A DNA stretch of 64,000 nt from JBCCTX01 sp965263105 (GCA_965263105.1 CBDHGL010000003.1:3782001-3846000), one strand, 5' to 3'. Counted from the first letter of the stretch, positions 42,989 through 51,548 are shown. The notes: generated by a model from the sequence alone, not told the origin. Made by a program: numbers and translations.

Positions 42989-43873
42989 GTGAATCAGCTG
43001 AGACATTTCTTTATTGATGACAGATTTGTTGGAGCTGTAATCCTACTCAATGCCATCGTATTATTTTTGCTAGCTTTTGATAGCATTAGCAATGATGCCT
43101 CTCTAGCCCTTACTCTGGAGTTAATCGACATTGGGTTTGTATTCTATTTTCTCTTAGAAGCAATATTCAAAATCAACCTCTTAGGTTGGAAAGGATATAT
43201 CTCCAATAATTGGAATCGGTTCGATTTTTTTATTGTTCTATTTAGTATTCCCTCTATTGTACTCTTGTTTGATACCTCCATGAATGATTTGAGTTTTTTG
43301 TTTGTTTTGCGGATCGTTCGTGTAGTGCGGTTTTTCAAATTTATGCGATTTATTCCCAATGTTGAGAATTTGTTTTCGGGAATTGCCAGAGCCTTCCGAG
43401 CCTCCGTATTTGTTTTCATAGCCTTATTCATCTATACCTTTACTATTTCTCTTATTACCTGCAAGCTGTTTAAGAACCTAACGCCTCATGCTACCCAGTA
43501 TTTTGGGGACCCCATCACTTCATTTTATAGCATTTTTAAAATTTTTACAATAGAAGGGTGGTATGAGATACCCGATAATATCGTTCAGGGAGCGGATCCA
43601 ACGTTTAAATTTTTTACGATTCTGTATTTCATCATTATCGTCGTTACTGGGGGCTTATTTGGTCTATCCATTGTCAACGCCATATTTGTGGATGAAATGG
43701 TAAGTGATAATAATGATGAATTGGTCGCTCAAGTAAAGGAGTTGGATAAGAAAATTGAAGCGCTATTGGCCCAGAATGCAAGAATTCATCCCCCATACAC
43801 TTCAGGGGAAGAAACCATTTCTCCGAATGCAAAAATGAATTATGATGTGGAAAGCTCTTTCAAAAAGGAATAA
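42989..43873 (+). CDS. Single-domain voltage-gated cation channel (NaV/CaV-like) with TIEGW filter
   Basis: 294 residues, GTG start 1 base after the TPR stop. Six transmembrane segments; S4 has R108, R111, R114, K117 and R120 at every third position (LRIVRVVRFFKFMRF). The pore loop SIFKIFTIEGWYEIP has the filter TIEGW at 187-191 (bases 43547-43561). Bacterial sodium channels such as NaChBac have TLESW there, and calcium channels TxEGW-like, so a single Glu with Gly gives a cation filter that may be less sodium-selective. S6 has GGLFGLSIVNAIFVDEM, then a coiled coil (ELVAQVKELDKKIEALLAQ, about 244-262) for tetramerisation. Cotranscribed with the TPR pair. Confidence 0.9.
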   Translation: MNQLRHFFIDDRFVGAVILLNAIVLFLLAFDSISNDASLALTLELIDIGFVFYFLLEAIFKINLLGWKGYISNNWNRFDFFIVLFSIPSIVLLFDTSMNDLSFLFVLRIVRVVRFFKFMRFIPNVENLFSGIARAFRASVFVFIALFIYTFTISLITCKLFKNLTPHATQYFGDPITSFYSIFKIFTIEGWYEIPDNIVQGADPTFKFFTILYFIIIVVTGGLFGLSIVNAIFVDEMVSDNNDELVAQVKELDKKIEALLAQNARIHPPYTSGEETISPNAKMNYDVESSFKKE

Positions 43874-43912
43874 TTTTTGTACTTTTATCATTGAACTACT
43901 TTAAAAAATTAT

Positions 43913-44473
43913 ATGATATCATCCTTTACGCTAGCCATAAAGTCCGTTGATACATCTTCTTTTCAAGCAAAAGCTGCAGTAGTTTTTACAGCTATAGGAC
44001 TGAGCCTACCCATTCTCTTGCATCTCTTCCCAAGTACTGTGGGGGTGCCGATGGGGCCCAAGTTATTACCCTTGTTCTACGCCCCTTTTATTGCGGTATT
44101 ATTTTTTCGATTTCCTGTGGCTTTGTTAGTTGCTCTTCTAGCCCCCTTTGCTAATTGGGCTATTTTTGGCAAGCCTGGATTGGAACTAGTGGTCCAACTT
44201 GCCTTTGAGCTTTGTCTCTTTGTATTCCTTGCTCACTTGCTAAAAGACCTTAGGGGTATGCGCTGGATGAATGCCTCCTTCTCCTTTATTCTAGCCAAAA
44301 TACTTTTTTGGGGTGCTGCGACACTTCTTCTCAGCCTAAATCTTATGGAGTCTTCTCCTGTACATTTTACCCATACTGTAGAGTTTGCCGCTCCTGGTAT
44401 ATTTATCTTACTTGGCCTCAACATTATTATGCTATCTTTCAAGAACCTTCAAGGGAATGAAAGCAAAAGCTAA
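43913..44473 (+). CDS. Multi-helix membrane protein of unknown family
   Basis: 186 residues with about six hydrophobic helices (AAVVFTAIGLSLPILLHLF; LLPLFYAPFIAVLFFRFPVALLVALLAPFANWAIF; LVVQLAFELCLFVFLAHLL; and others). The short hydrophilic GVPMGPK loop and the all-helical make-up recall ECF-transporter S components, but no diagnostic motif was seen. The stop lies inside the start of the phosphoribosyltransferase gene (17-base overlap), so the two are coupled. Function unknown. Confidence 0.65.
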   Translation: MISSFTLAIKSVDTSSFQAKAAVVFTAIGLSLPILLHLFPSTVGVPMGPKLLPLFYAPFIAVLFFRFPVALLVALLAPFANWAIFGKPGLELVVQLAFELCLFVFLAHLLKDLRGMRWMNASFSFILAKILFWGAATLLLSLNLMESSPVHFTHTVEFAAPGIFILLGLNIIMLSFKNLQGNESKS

Positions 44474-44873
44474 GGTTTCACTTTCCTTTAAAGAAATAAG
44501 TCATCGCCTTCACCACTTTTCCCTCCCTAGTGTTGACCATGTGGTGGGCGTATCAAGAGGGGGAATAGTACCTGCTGCGATGGTGGCGCACCAATTAGGT
44601 TGTGACTATTCCATTTTGAGGATAAACTACCGAGATGAAGACAACCAGCCCCGATACGAGTCGCCGCGTTCCCTTTCTGATTCTATCCCAGACTTGGGAG
44701 AGGCAAAGGCAATTCTCATTGTAGATGATGTTTCTGTATCTGGAAAAACCCTTTCCTTGGCCAAGGAACTCCTGCAACATCCTTGTGTGTATACCCTTAC
44801 ATTTAAAGGAAAAGCGGATATGGTCCTTTTCCCAGAGGTAGGTTCTTGTGTAAACTGGCCATGGAAGGCATAA
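44457..44873 (+). CDS. Phosphoribosyltransferase-family protein
   Basis: 138 residues from the ATG at 44457; an earlier start at 44385 would give a signal-like segment read in another frame of the upstream gene and is not used. The PRPP loop is LIVDDVSVSGKTLSLA, and VVGVSRGGIVPAAMVAHQLG is the type I PRTase substrate region. Length and the G.SRGG motif fit hypoxanthine/xanthine-type or small regulatory PRTases. Overlap with the membrane protein suggests a common purpose, perhaps uptake and salvage of a base; this is inference. Confidence 0.85.
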   Translation: MKAKAKVSLSFKEISHRLHHFSLPSVDHVVGVSRGGIVPAAMVAHQLGCDYSILRINYRDEDNQPRYESPRSLSDSIPDLGEAKAILIVDDVSVSGKTLSLAKELLQHPCVYTLTFKGKADMVLFPEVGSCVNWPWKA

Positions 44874-44875
44874 AA

Positions 44876-44906
44876 AAAGCCAGCTAAATATGAGATAGCT
44901 GGCTTT
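44876..44906 (-). terminator. Rho-independent terminator of rplU-rpmA
   Basis: A perfect 11-bp stem (44876-44886 with 44896-44906, AAAGCCAGCTA) and 9-base loop between the PRTase stop and rpmA. Read on the minus strand it is followed by seven T's, a classical terminator for rpmA; on the plus strand the T-run is weak, so it probably also stops the upstream genes less well. Confidence 0.85.
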
Positions 44907-44929
44907 CGAATTTAACTAAAAAGGTATGT

Positions 44930-45199
44930 TTACGCTTCCGAAGGCTTTACGCTTACTACCTTTCTATTTTTGTTGTTGATTTTTTTGTCTGCAAATGCCA
45001 CAGTCCCTTCAACTAAGGAAAACAAGGTGTGGTCTTTTCCCACGCCCACATTTTTTCCTGGTCTAAATTTGGTTCCTCTTTGTCTAACGATGATCCCCCC
45101 GGGCTGAATAAGCTCTCCACTGTATTTTTTCACCCCTAGACGTTTACTATCTGATTCTCTTCCGTTCCTTGAACTTCCGCCACCTTTCTTATGTGCCAT
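44930..45199 (-). CDS. rpmA: 50S ribosomal protein L27
   Basis: 89 residues. MAHKKGGGSSRNGRESDSKRLGVK is the conserved N-terminus near the peptidyl-transferase centre, and IIVRQRGTKFRPGKNVGVGKDHTLFSLVEGTVAF follows. Here the N-terminus is MAHKKG with no cleavable extension of the Firmicutes type. It follows rplU by 18 bases. Confidence 0.98.
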   Translation of the reverse strand: MAHKKGGGSSRNGRESDSKRLGVKKYSGELIQPGGIIVRQRGTKFRPGKNVGVGKDHTLFSLVEGTVAFADKKINNKNRKVVSVKPSEA

Positions 45200-45217
45200 G
45201 ACTTATGAGTTTAAAGA

Positions 45218-45529
45218 TTAAGACTTAATACTTTCGATTTCGATTTTAGATAGATACTGACGGTGTCCATTTTTCACACGATAGCCTTTTCTTCTTTTCT
45301 TTTTGAAAACAATCACCTTATCTCCCTTTACGTGGTCCAGAACTTTGGCTTTGACACTAGCTCCTTTCACAAAGGGCTTTCCAACGGATACTTTACCCGA
45401 ATTGTCTACCAGCAGTACTTCTTTGAAGTCAATGCTATCTCCTGTTTCATTGGGAAGACGATTAACAAAAATATGCTGACCTTCTTCTACCTTGAATTGA
45501 AATCCCTGTATATTAACAATTGCGTACAT
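45218..45529 (-). CDS. rplU: 50S ribosomal protein L21
   Basis: 103 residues from the ATG at 45529 (an upstream codon at 45550 is not a good start). MYAIVNIQGFQFKVEEGQHIFVNRLP, and HVKGDKVIVFKKKRRKGYRVKNGHRQYLSKI near the end, are the L21 blocks. It heads the rplU-rpmA operon behind a strong promoter at 45548-45578. The leader is only about a dozen bases. Confidence 0.98.
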   Translation of the reverse strand: MYAIVNIQGFQFKVEEGQHIFVNRLPNETGDSIDFKEVLLVDNSGKVSVGKPFVKGASVKAKVLDHVKGDKVIVFKKKRRKGYRVKNGHRQYLSKIEIESIKS

Positions 45530-45547
45530 TCTACTTGTTTTGGCCCA

Positions 45548-45578
45548 CAAAAATAGGCAATTTTCTTAGCCCTACAAA
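45548..45578 (-). promoter_or_regulatory. rplU-rpmA promoter
   Basis: On the minus strand TTTG (45575-45578), a 19-base spacer and TATTTTTG (45548-45555) match the -33 TTTG / -7 TAnnTTTG consensus without error, 19 bases upstream of the rplU ATG. The -33 box directly abuts the ATG of the divergent lipoprotein gene at 45579. Confidence 0.75.
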
Positions 45579-46244
45579 ATGAATAAATTTTTTTTTGATA
45601 TGATTCAGTCTAACGTACGAATAGCCTTTGTTTTAATTAGTCTGGCTTTTCTGTTTTGCTCCTGTCTGAAGGTTAAGGAAAACCTTCGGATGCAGAAAAA
45701 TGGTAAGGGAGAAATGACGCTAGAGTGGGACTTGTCTTTTTTAAAACTCTATGGGGAAAAAGGGGACTACGAATTCCTCATAAAAAAGGGCTTGAATGAA
45801 TTGGAGCTAGGACTGGTAGATATAGCAGATATACAACTTCGTGAGCTAGGGGTATCTGATAGGGGGACCCAAGCCAAACTCACATTCAGCTTCAAAACAC
45901 TCCCAGCCCTCAATGAGGCACTAAGCTATATATATTTGGGAGATTCTTTGCCCGTCTTTTCCTTTTTTGAAGCAAAAGAAAAAGTATTCATCCGAAACCA
46001 AGCTCCACAGATTGGAGCAAAGGTACTTGAGCGCTGGGGGGGCTTATGGGCTGATACCTTAAGATTAGCAGAAAAACAAAATTTCCGTTTTGAAACAGAG
46101 CTTGAATTAAAATCCTCTGTTCAGTTAGTCTATGCTCCTGTGAATATCCACATAGATCCCGACCAGAATCGGGTTTCTTGGAACCTAATTGGGACGGATT
46201 TATTTAGTGAAAAGGCTCAGTCGATAAAAATTCTGATAGATTAA
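45579..46244 (+). CDS. Putative lipoprotein of unknown function
   Basis: 221 residues (an ATG at 45600, residue 8, is an equally good start). VRIAFVLISLAFLFCSC is a lipoprotein signal with a SC lipobox; the mature part is beta-rich with KENLRMQKNGKGEMTLEWDLSFLK and the end SWNLIGTDLFSEKAQSIKILID. The family is not recognised. It is divergent from rplU with no room for its own upstream promoter, so the 45600 start or a promoter inside rplU is likely. Nothing else is known. Confidence 0.7.
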   Translation: MNKFFFDMIQSNVRIAFVLISLAFLFCSCLKVKENLRMQKNGKGEMTLEWDLSFLKLYGEKGDYEFLIKKGLNELELGLVDIADIQLRELGVSDRGTQAKLTFSFKTLPALNEALSYIYLGDSLPVFSFFEAKEKVFIRNQAPQIGAKVLERWGGLWADTLRLAEKQNFRFETELELKSSVQLVYAPVNIHIDPDQNRVSWNLIGTDLFSEKAQSIKILID

Positions 46245-46254
46245 ACGATTTCGC

Positions 46255-46273
46255 CCCAAAAATCAGTTTTGGG
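46255..46273 (+). terminator. Hairpin downstream of the lipoprotein gene
   Basis: CCCAAAA (46255-46261) pairs with TTTTGGG (46267-46273) around a 5-base loop, 10 bases after the stop. No T-run follows, so termination would be weak. Confidence 0.35.
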
Positions 46274-46437
46274 ACACTGTCACTAAAAAAAAGAGAATTA
46301 TTTTTCTCAAAACGCATTTTAGATTTTTCTCGTATAAGTAGCTAACTGTCATAGTCTCTCCCTCGTTTATTTAAAGTTTTCCTATAAGTTTTTCTACTTA
46401 TTTTGCTAAAACTATTACACGGGAACAATAAATCTTT

Positions 46438-46445
46438 TATATTTG
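46438..46445 (+). promoter_or_regulatory. Candidate -7 element for the LysM gene
   Basis: TATATTTG matches the Bacteroidota -7 box, 42 bases before the LysM ATG. No clear -33 TTTG sits 19-21 bases upstream. The rest of the 243-base gap is AT-rich and without other clear features. Confidence 0.35.
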
Positions 46446-46487
46446 AAAAGTATTCCCTATGTTGATTTCCGAAATCAAGTATTTATC

Positions 46488-47678
46488 ATGAATATTCAAC
46501 TAAATAAAGCTAGTATTCTGGGATTGTTGCTCATGTTATCTGGAGGGCTTCTGGCCCAGGTCTCCACCCATACGGTTAAAAAGAAAGAAACCTTATACGG
46601 CATATCAAAAAAATATGGTATAACAGTAACAGAGCTCAAAACCTGGAATAAGCTCAGTGGTAACACCATAAAAATAGGTCAAAAATTGAAGGTAGGAGAG
46701 ACGGTTCCCAAGATTGGAACGGAGCTCTCTACCTATGATGTCGCCTTGATGGGTTTGGATCGTGGAAAGATGTCTGTCGATGAAGCGGCTCAAAAATTGT
46801 CTTTGTTGAAGGATCTACAAAGAGAGCAAGTCTTAAAAAAGGGCCAAACTGAAACAGCCGAATTTAATTCCTTTGGTGGAAATGAAGATTTTGGCTTTGA
46901 AGCTGCGGATAACATGCGCTTGCGTGGGGAGAACCCGCAGAATTTCATCTATTATCGGGTCAAAGCAGGAGATGATCTGTTCTCCATCGCAGATAATTTT
47001 GAAGTTTCGGTAGACGACCTTCAATTCTGGAATAACATTCAAGGAGTTCGGGTTGACGATGTTATAATCGTTCAAAATGGTTCTCCTGCAGCAGAAGCCC
47101 GAGTTCCCGGAGGAGTAAGCCGCTCTCAGAATTTGAGTAGATTACCGGCCCAACCCGTTTGGTTTGATCCAGTAGAGCAATCACAGTTTAATCCCAATCC
47201 TGGAGTTGAAAGTTTCAACAGGGGGATGGCAGGACTTACTTCTTTTTCTTTTGATGAAGTTCAGGGAGGTGAGATTATTTACTCCCGTAACATGAACCGC
47301 CCAGATACGGATGTCAGGCCCTTTCAAACTTCTCCTATTACACGAGGAGGACAGGATCCCTTTCCTCCTTTAGTGCAACCAGAGGGGCCAATGGTAGTTC
47401 TCCCCAATCCTGCCTCCAATCAGGTGAGGGAATCAGGGGGTTATGGTGTGTTTTCTATCCCTGGATATAAGCATTTTCGCTTTTATGGGGCTCATAAGGT
47501 GCTACCTGTAGGGTCAAAAGTCCATGTAGATATTCCCAATAATCCAGGTCATGTCGAGGTAACCATTGTCCAGCAATTGCCTCCTAATAGTCCATATGTA
47601 ATTGGTCTTTCACCTTCAGTAGTTAACCTGCTAAAATCTTCTTCAGGCTCAAACGCTCAGGTATCTATCATGTACTAA
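46488..47678 (+). CDS. Secreted LysM protein with C-terminal DPBB-like domain
   Basis: 396 residues from the ATG at 46488 (a TTG at 46443 would add a poor extension). Signal IQLNKASILGLLLMLSGGLLAQ; LysM 1 (HTVKKKETLYGISKKYGITVTELKTWN, about 25-70); LysM 2 (YYRVKAGDDLFSIADNFEVSVDDLQFWN, about 160-205); a disordered Pro/Gln/Asn-rich stretch; and an end (KVLPVGSKVHVDIPNNPGHVEV, then PPNSPYVIGLSPSVVNLL) that resembles the RlpA-like double-psi beta-barrel. A periplasmic, peptidoglycan-binding protein is expected. The DPBB match is loose. Confidence 0.82.
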   Translation: MNIQLNKASILGLLLMLSGGLLAQVSTHTVKKKETLYGISKKYGITVTELKTWNKLSGNTIKIGQKLKVGETVPKIGTELSTYDVALMGLDRGKMSVDEAAQKLSLLKDLQREQVLKKGQTETAEFNSFGGNEDFGFEAADNMRLRGENPQNFIYYRVKAGDDLFSIADNFEVSVDDLQFWNNIQGVRVDDVIIVQNGSPAAEARVPGGVSRSQNLSRLPAQPVWFDPVEQSQFNPNPGVESFNRGMAGLTSFSFDEVQGGEIIYSRNMNRPDTDVRPFQTSPITRGGQDPFPPLVQPEGPMVVLPNPASNQVRESGGYGVFSIPGYKHFRFYGAHKVLPVGSKVHVDIPNNPGHVEVTIVQQLPPNSPYVIGLSPSVVNLLKSSSGSNAQVSIMY

Positions 47679-47718
47679 TGAGTCTAATCCAAGCATGTAC
47701 CTGTTAGTGTAGAAAGAC

Positions 47719-48627
47719 ATGGCTCTTAAGATATATGAGGAAACTCAAACCGATAAGGTAATCAAAAAATACCGCGGCGGGATAAAACATCGTTTTTATC
47801 CCGCTGCTCATATCATTTTGGTTCTCCTAGTTTTTGAGCTTTTAATGCTTTTTGCCTATGAATCCCAGGTGCAGGTGTACAATGGGATGGAGTTTTGGTT
47901 TCAATTGGTTCGCTTGGAACCTCTACCCTATATTTTACCTGGAGGTACCTTGATCATATCTTTGGTTTTGATCGCTCCTCTTGCATTCCATATCTGGCTG
48001 GATCTCAAAGGGATCAAAGACAAGAATGAGGCCAAGAATGCCAAAAAAGAAAAAAAGAAGTATAGACCCAATTGGGATTACTTCATCATCATGATCGTTG
48101 AAGGCTTTGTTTATGGTTCCCTCATTTATATCTTTCTGCCCCCAGTGAATCCGTTAATTCTTCAATTTTTATTTGATCAACCTCTTCCAGCCCCTACTCC
48201 TATAGATGCAAATGATGCTACTTGGAGTTTTCATACCAATGCCGTATTAAATTTGGCACTTGCCTTTGGCTCGGGCTTTTATGATGAGTACCTATTTCGT
48301 GACCAACTGACAAAACTATTGACACCGGGGGTAAAAAAAAGGGTTAAAACCTCTGTTGCTAAGGTAGCAGTTCCCTTCTATAAAGAGATCCCTCTTTTGA
48401 CGGTAAAGGACCAGCAAAAACTGAATATTGGCGTGATGGTACTGAGTGCCTTTCTTTTTTCACTTTCTCATTATATCCTTCCTTACAGCGACCCCTTCAA
48501 TGTATATGGCTTTGTATACCGCTTTATTTTTGGCGTAATTCTATATACTATCTACAAGCGTTTTTCACTTCCTATTGCCATATGGACCCATATTTTTTAT
48601 GATCTATGGTATTTTATGCTCGCCTAA
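47719..48627 (+). CDS. CPBP-like intramembrane protease
   Basis: 302 residues with about six transmembrane helices. The end shows a degenerate CPBP (Abi) motif set: GFYDEYLFRDQL (EExxxR-like, with DE in place of EE), FLFSLSHYILP (the middle H motif) and PIAIWTHIFYDLWYF (HxxxD). Family members such as Rce1 are glutamic intramembrane proteases cutting prenylated or other membrane proteins, and bacterial ones often give bacteriocin immunity. A basic cytoplasmic loop (EAKNAKKEKKKYRPN) follows TM2. Substrate unknown. Confidence 0.75.
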   Translation: MALKIYEETQTDKVIKKYRGGIKHRFYPAAHIILVLLVFELLMLFAYESQVQVYNGMEFWFQLVRLEPLPYILPGGTLIISLVLIAPLAFHIWLDLKGIKDKNEAKNAKKEKKKYRPNWDYFIIMIVEGFVYGSLIYIFLPPVNPLILQFLFDQPLPAPTPIDANDATWSFHTNAVLNLALAFGSGFYDEYLFRDQLTKLLTPGVKKRVKTSVAKVAVPFYKEIPLLTVKDQQKLNIGVMVLSAFLFSLSHYILPYSDPFNVYGFVYRFIFGVILYTIYKRFSLPIAIWTHIFYDLWYFMLA

Positions 48628-48688
48628 GGGAAAGGAATTTTGTGTACCTTTAGCCCAGTTCAACACAAAGCAGAAGATTCAATCTACC

Positions 48689-50056
48689 ATGTATTACAAC
48701 AGTATCATTGAGACTATAGGGTCTACTCCCTTAGTAAAGCTTAATTCTGTGGCTTCTCATATTCGGGCCACTATTTTAGTTAAAGTAGAATATTTTAACC
48801 CCGGCAATAGTATAAAGGATCGAATCGCCGTCCAGATGATTGAGGATGCTGAACAGAAAGGCTTGCTAAAACCTGGGGGAACTATTGTTGAAGGTACCTC
48901 TGGAAATACGGGAATGGGATTGGCCCTGGCTGCTGTGGTAAAAGGGTATCGTTGTATTTTTACCGTTTCAGATAAGCAATCCCAGTCTAAGATCGATTTA
49001 CTTCGCGCGGTTGGAGCAGAAGTAATTGTTTGTCCGACCAATGTAGAACCCGAGGACCCTCGATCCTATTACTCCGTAGCACGCCGTTTGGCGAGTGAGA
49101 TCCCCAATGCTGTTTATCTCAACCAATACGACAATCCTAGTAATACCCAAGCCCACATTGAAAGTACTGGACCAGAGATTTGGGAACAAACAGGTGGAAG
49201 AATAACTCATTTTGCTGCGGGTATGGGAACCTGTGGGACTATTAGTGGGGTTTCGGCCTTTCTAAAATCTAAAAATCCCGATGTACAGACCATCGGTATA
49301 GATACTTATGGGTCTATATTTAAAAAATTGCACGAAGAAGGGGTTATTGATCCCAAGGAAATCTATCCTTATCTAACTGAAGGAATAGGAGAAGATATAC
49401 TTCCCCAAAACTGCAATATGGAGGTGATTGACCACATTATTAAAGTTTCTGATAAAGATGCCGCTTTGATGACGAGAAAATTAGCGCGTAATGAGGGACT
49501 TTTGGTGGGATGGTCATGTGGCTCAGCAGTTCACGGAGCCTTAGAATACGCCAAAAATTTAGGGCCAAATGATCTGATGGTTATCATACTCCCAGACCAT
49601 GGAACCCGATATCTTGGGAAGATTTTCAACGACGAGTGGATGCGCAATCATAACTTTTTGGACCAAGGGTCTCTGGTTACTGCTGAGCAAATTTTGAATG
49701 CTAAGCCTCAAAAAGAGTTGGTAACCTTGGACGCAGGGCAAACCTTGTCCGATGCCGTTTCTATCATGCGAGAACAATATATTTCTCAAATTCCGGTTAC
49801 TAGTGGAGGGGAGATCATCGGGAGTATTAGGGAGAGTTGGGTACTTGATAGGATTCTGGATGACCCTAAATTCATTCACAAACCTGTTCAAGAGGTATTG
49901 AGTGATCCCCTGCCGTATGTACTGCCATCAACAAGAATTGACGTATTGTCTAAAATGATCAATAAGGATAACCCTGCGGTTTTGGTTATGAACGGCCAGG
50001 ATAAATTAGGAATTATTACTCAATACGATTTAATAAATATCCTTTCTAATAATTAG
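48689..50056 (+). CDS. Cystathionine beta-synthase
   Basis: 455 residues from the ATG at 48689; the open frame extends upstream into the previous gene, but that start is not credible. PLP-enzyme of the beta family: NPGNSIKDRIAVQMIEDAE with the Schiff-base Lys43, VEGTSGNTGMGLALAA, HFAAGMGTCGTISG (phosphate-binding) and GWSCGSAVHGAL. The C-terminal about 125 residues are two CBS domains (TLDAGQTLSDAVSIMREQYISQIPV; TRIDVLSKMINKDNPAVLVMN). This layout fits CBS making cystathionine from Ser and homocysteine; a cysteine synthase would lack the CBS domains. It overlaps nothing. Confidence 0.93.
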   Translation: MYYNSIIETIGSTPLVKLNSVASHIRATILVKVEYFNPGNSIKDRIAVQMIEDAEQKGLLKPGGTIVEGTSGNTGMGLALAAVVKGYRCIFTVSDKQSQSKIDLLRAVGAEVIVCPTNVEPEDPRSYYSVARRLASEIPNAVYLNQYDNPSNTQAHIESTGPEIWEQTGGRITHFAAGMGTCGTISGVSAFLKSKNPDVQTIGIDTYGSIFKKLHEEGVIDPKEIYPYLTEGIGEDILPQNCNMEVIDHIIKVSDKDAALMTRKLARNEGLLVGWSCGSAVHGALEYAKNLGPNDLMVIILPDHGTRYLGKIFNDEWMRNHNFLDQGSLVTAEQILNAKPQKELVTLDAGQTLSDAVSIMREQYISQIPVTSGGEIIGSIRESWVLDRILDDPKFIHKPVQEVLSDPLPYVLPSTRIDVLSKMINKDNPAVLVMNGQDKLGIITQYDLINILSNN

Positions 50057-50148
50057 ATCATTTTTGAAAATTATATTTTTTTTGTTTTTTGTAAGTATAA
50101 ATGGTGGTATGTAAAACTAAGTGCTTTATTACCATTTAATTTTACGCT

Positions 50149-50883
50149 ATGGTCCGATTCATTTGGATATTACTGGTCTTAAGCGTTCAACTAACTTGGG
50201 GACAAACAACGGAATCCGATTTATTTCAAAGGGGCAAGCATTTATTAAAAAATGAAGCCTATGAATCTGCAATGCGCGATTTTTCCTATGTGCTTCAACT
50301 GAATAGTCAGCATAAGGAGGCCCTATTGTATCGAGCGGTAGCATATTTAAAAATGCAAAACGCTCAAATTGCCTATGAAGATTTAACACTTCAACTAGAT
50401 CTGCATGGTGCTAATGCAGAGGTGTACTATTACCGAGCAAAGGCTGCCATGGCTTTGGGGGAATATGCAATGGCCCTCGATGATATTAAAATAGCCTTGA
50501 TTTTAAAACCGAAAGAGGCTTCTTACTGCCATCAAAAATCTCGGATCTTAATAACCTTGAAACGATATGATGAGGGACTTGAAGCCATTAATAGGGCTAT
50601 AAAGTTTGCACCAGAGCGTGTGGACTATTTATATGACCGTATTGAGGTTTGGTTGGGGCTGGATCAAACTGACTACGCTTTGCGAGATTGTGCGATATTG
50701 GCTCGCATACGCCCCCGTGATGCACGTGTTTATACGGTTAGAGCTTCTATACATTTTCAAAAGGGGGAGAGAAGAGCTGCTTGCAAGGATTGGGCAGCCG
50801 CAGCAGCCATGGGGGATAAGAGTGTACTTACCCTTATTCAGCAGTTTTGCGACCAACGCATGGAGTATTCCCGGAACAGATAA
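50149..50883 (+). CDS. Secreted TPR-repeat protein
   Basis: 244 residues with signal MVRFIWILLVLSVQLTWGQ. About six consecutive TPR units cover the rest (AYESAMRDFSYVLQLNSQH, LHGANAEVYYYRAKAAMALGEYAMALDDIKIALILKPKE, KRYDEGLEAINRAIKFAPER, GLDQTDYALRDCAILARIRPRD, KGERRAACKDWAAAAAMGD). Not the same family as the TPR pair at 41-43 kb (no C-terminal beta domain). Probably a periplasmic scaffold. Partner unknown. Confidence 0.82.
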   Translation: MVRFIWILLVLSVQLTWGQTTESDLFQRGKHLLKNEAYESAMRDFSYVLQLNSQHKEALLYRAVAYLKMQNAQIAYEDLTLQLDLHGANAEVYYYRAKAAMALGEYAMALDDIKIALILKPKEASYCHQKSRILITLKRYDEGLEAINRAIKFAPERVDYLYDRIEVWLGLDQTDYALRDCAILARIRPRDARVYTVRASIHFQKGERRAACKDWAAAAAMGDKSVLTLIQQFCDQRMEYSRNR

Positions 50884-50896
50884 TATGGTATAAAAA

Positions 50897-50921
50897 AAAG
50901 AGGCTTTGAAGAAGCCTCTTT
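50897..50921 (-). terminator. Rho-independent terminator between TPR and RRM genes
   Basis: A 10-bp stem (AAAGAGGCTT 50897-50906 with 50912-50921) and 5-base loop lie between the convergent genes. On the minus strand seven T's follow, so it best terminates the RRM gene. Confidence 0.8.
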
Positions 50922-50967
50922 GTATCAAATGATTTTGAATCTATTAATTCAAAAACGGGTTCGCAAA

Positions 50968-51324
50968 CTAGTATCTATCGCGTCCTCCATAGCTGTCTCT
51001 TCCTCCTCTATCGCGGTAACCTCCACCGCCACCACGGTTAAAACCTCCTCTTCCACGGCCTCCGCCGCCACCTCCACGGCTTTCTCTTGGTTCGGCTTCT
51101 TTTACAACAATAGTCCTTCCATCTAGTTCAGATTCATTTAACTGGGATATAGCCTCCCTGGCTTCATCGTCGTTTGGCATTTCAACAAAGCCAAATCCTT
51201 TTGACTTACCGGTGTACTTGTCCAAAATGATTTTGGCTGAGGATACTTCACCAAATGCTTCAAATTCAGACCTTAAGGTGTCCTCAATTGTACTGTAGTT
51301 GAGTCTTGCTACAAAAATATTCAT
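50968..51324 (-). CDS. RRM-type RNA-binding protein with RGG tail
   Basis: 118 residues. One RNA-recognition motif: RNP2 is NIFVARLNY (2-10), RNP1 is KGFGFVEM (about 42-49), with the standard beta-alpha-beta-beta-alpha-beta order. The C-terminal 40 residues are Gly/Arg-rich (RGG and GGYRDRGG repeats). Such small RRM proteins are common in Bacteroidota and cyanobacteria and act as RNA chaperones, often cold-induced. The 224-base upstream gap is AT-rich and may hold a long leader; no clear promoter was placed. Confidence 0.93.
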   Translation of the reverse strand: MNIFVARLNYSTIEDTLRSEFEAFGEVSSAKIILDKYTGKSKGFGFVEMPNDDEAREAISQLNESELDGRTIVVKEAEPRESRGGGGGGRGRGGFNRGGGGGYRDRGGRDSYGGRDRY

Positions 51325-51548
51325 AAAAAGGTAAATAAGAAGAAAGGAATAATAGGGGAGTAAATAACTTCATATAAAGGGAGGTTTTACTGTCTAAGAT
51401 TGCCTTTCGAATGTTAAAAAAAAATGTTAATACAAAATTTGGATCTAAAAATATTAAAATATTAATCCTAGTGTTTTCTTGTACGTAGACAACTCTAATA
51501 GGTTCAGGTATTTATAGGTATTTTCCAGGCATGTAAGAAAATATCTCA

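Noticed and set aside
50999..51075. Repeat-like CCTCC/GCC-rich stretch as a DNA repeat or CRISPR
   Set aside because: It is the coding sequence of the RGG tail of the RRM protein read on the other strand.
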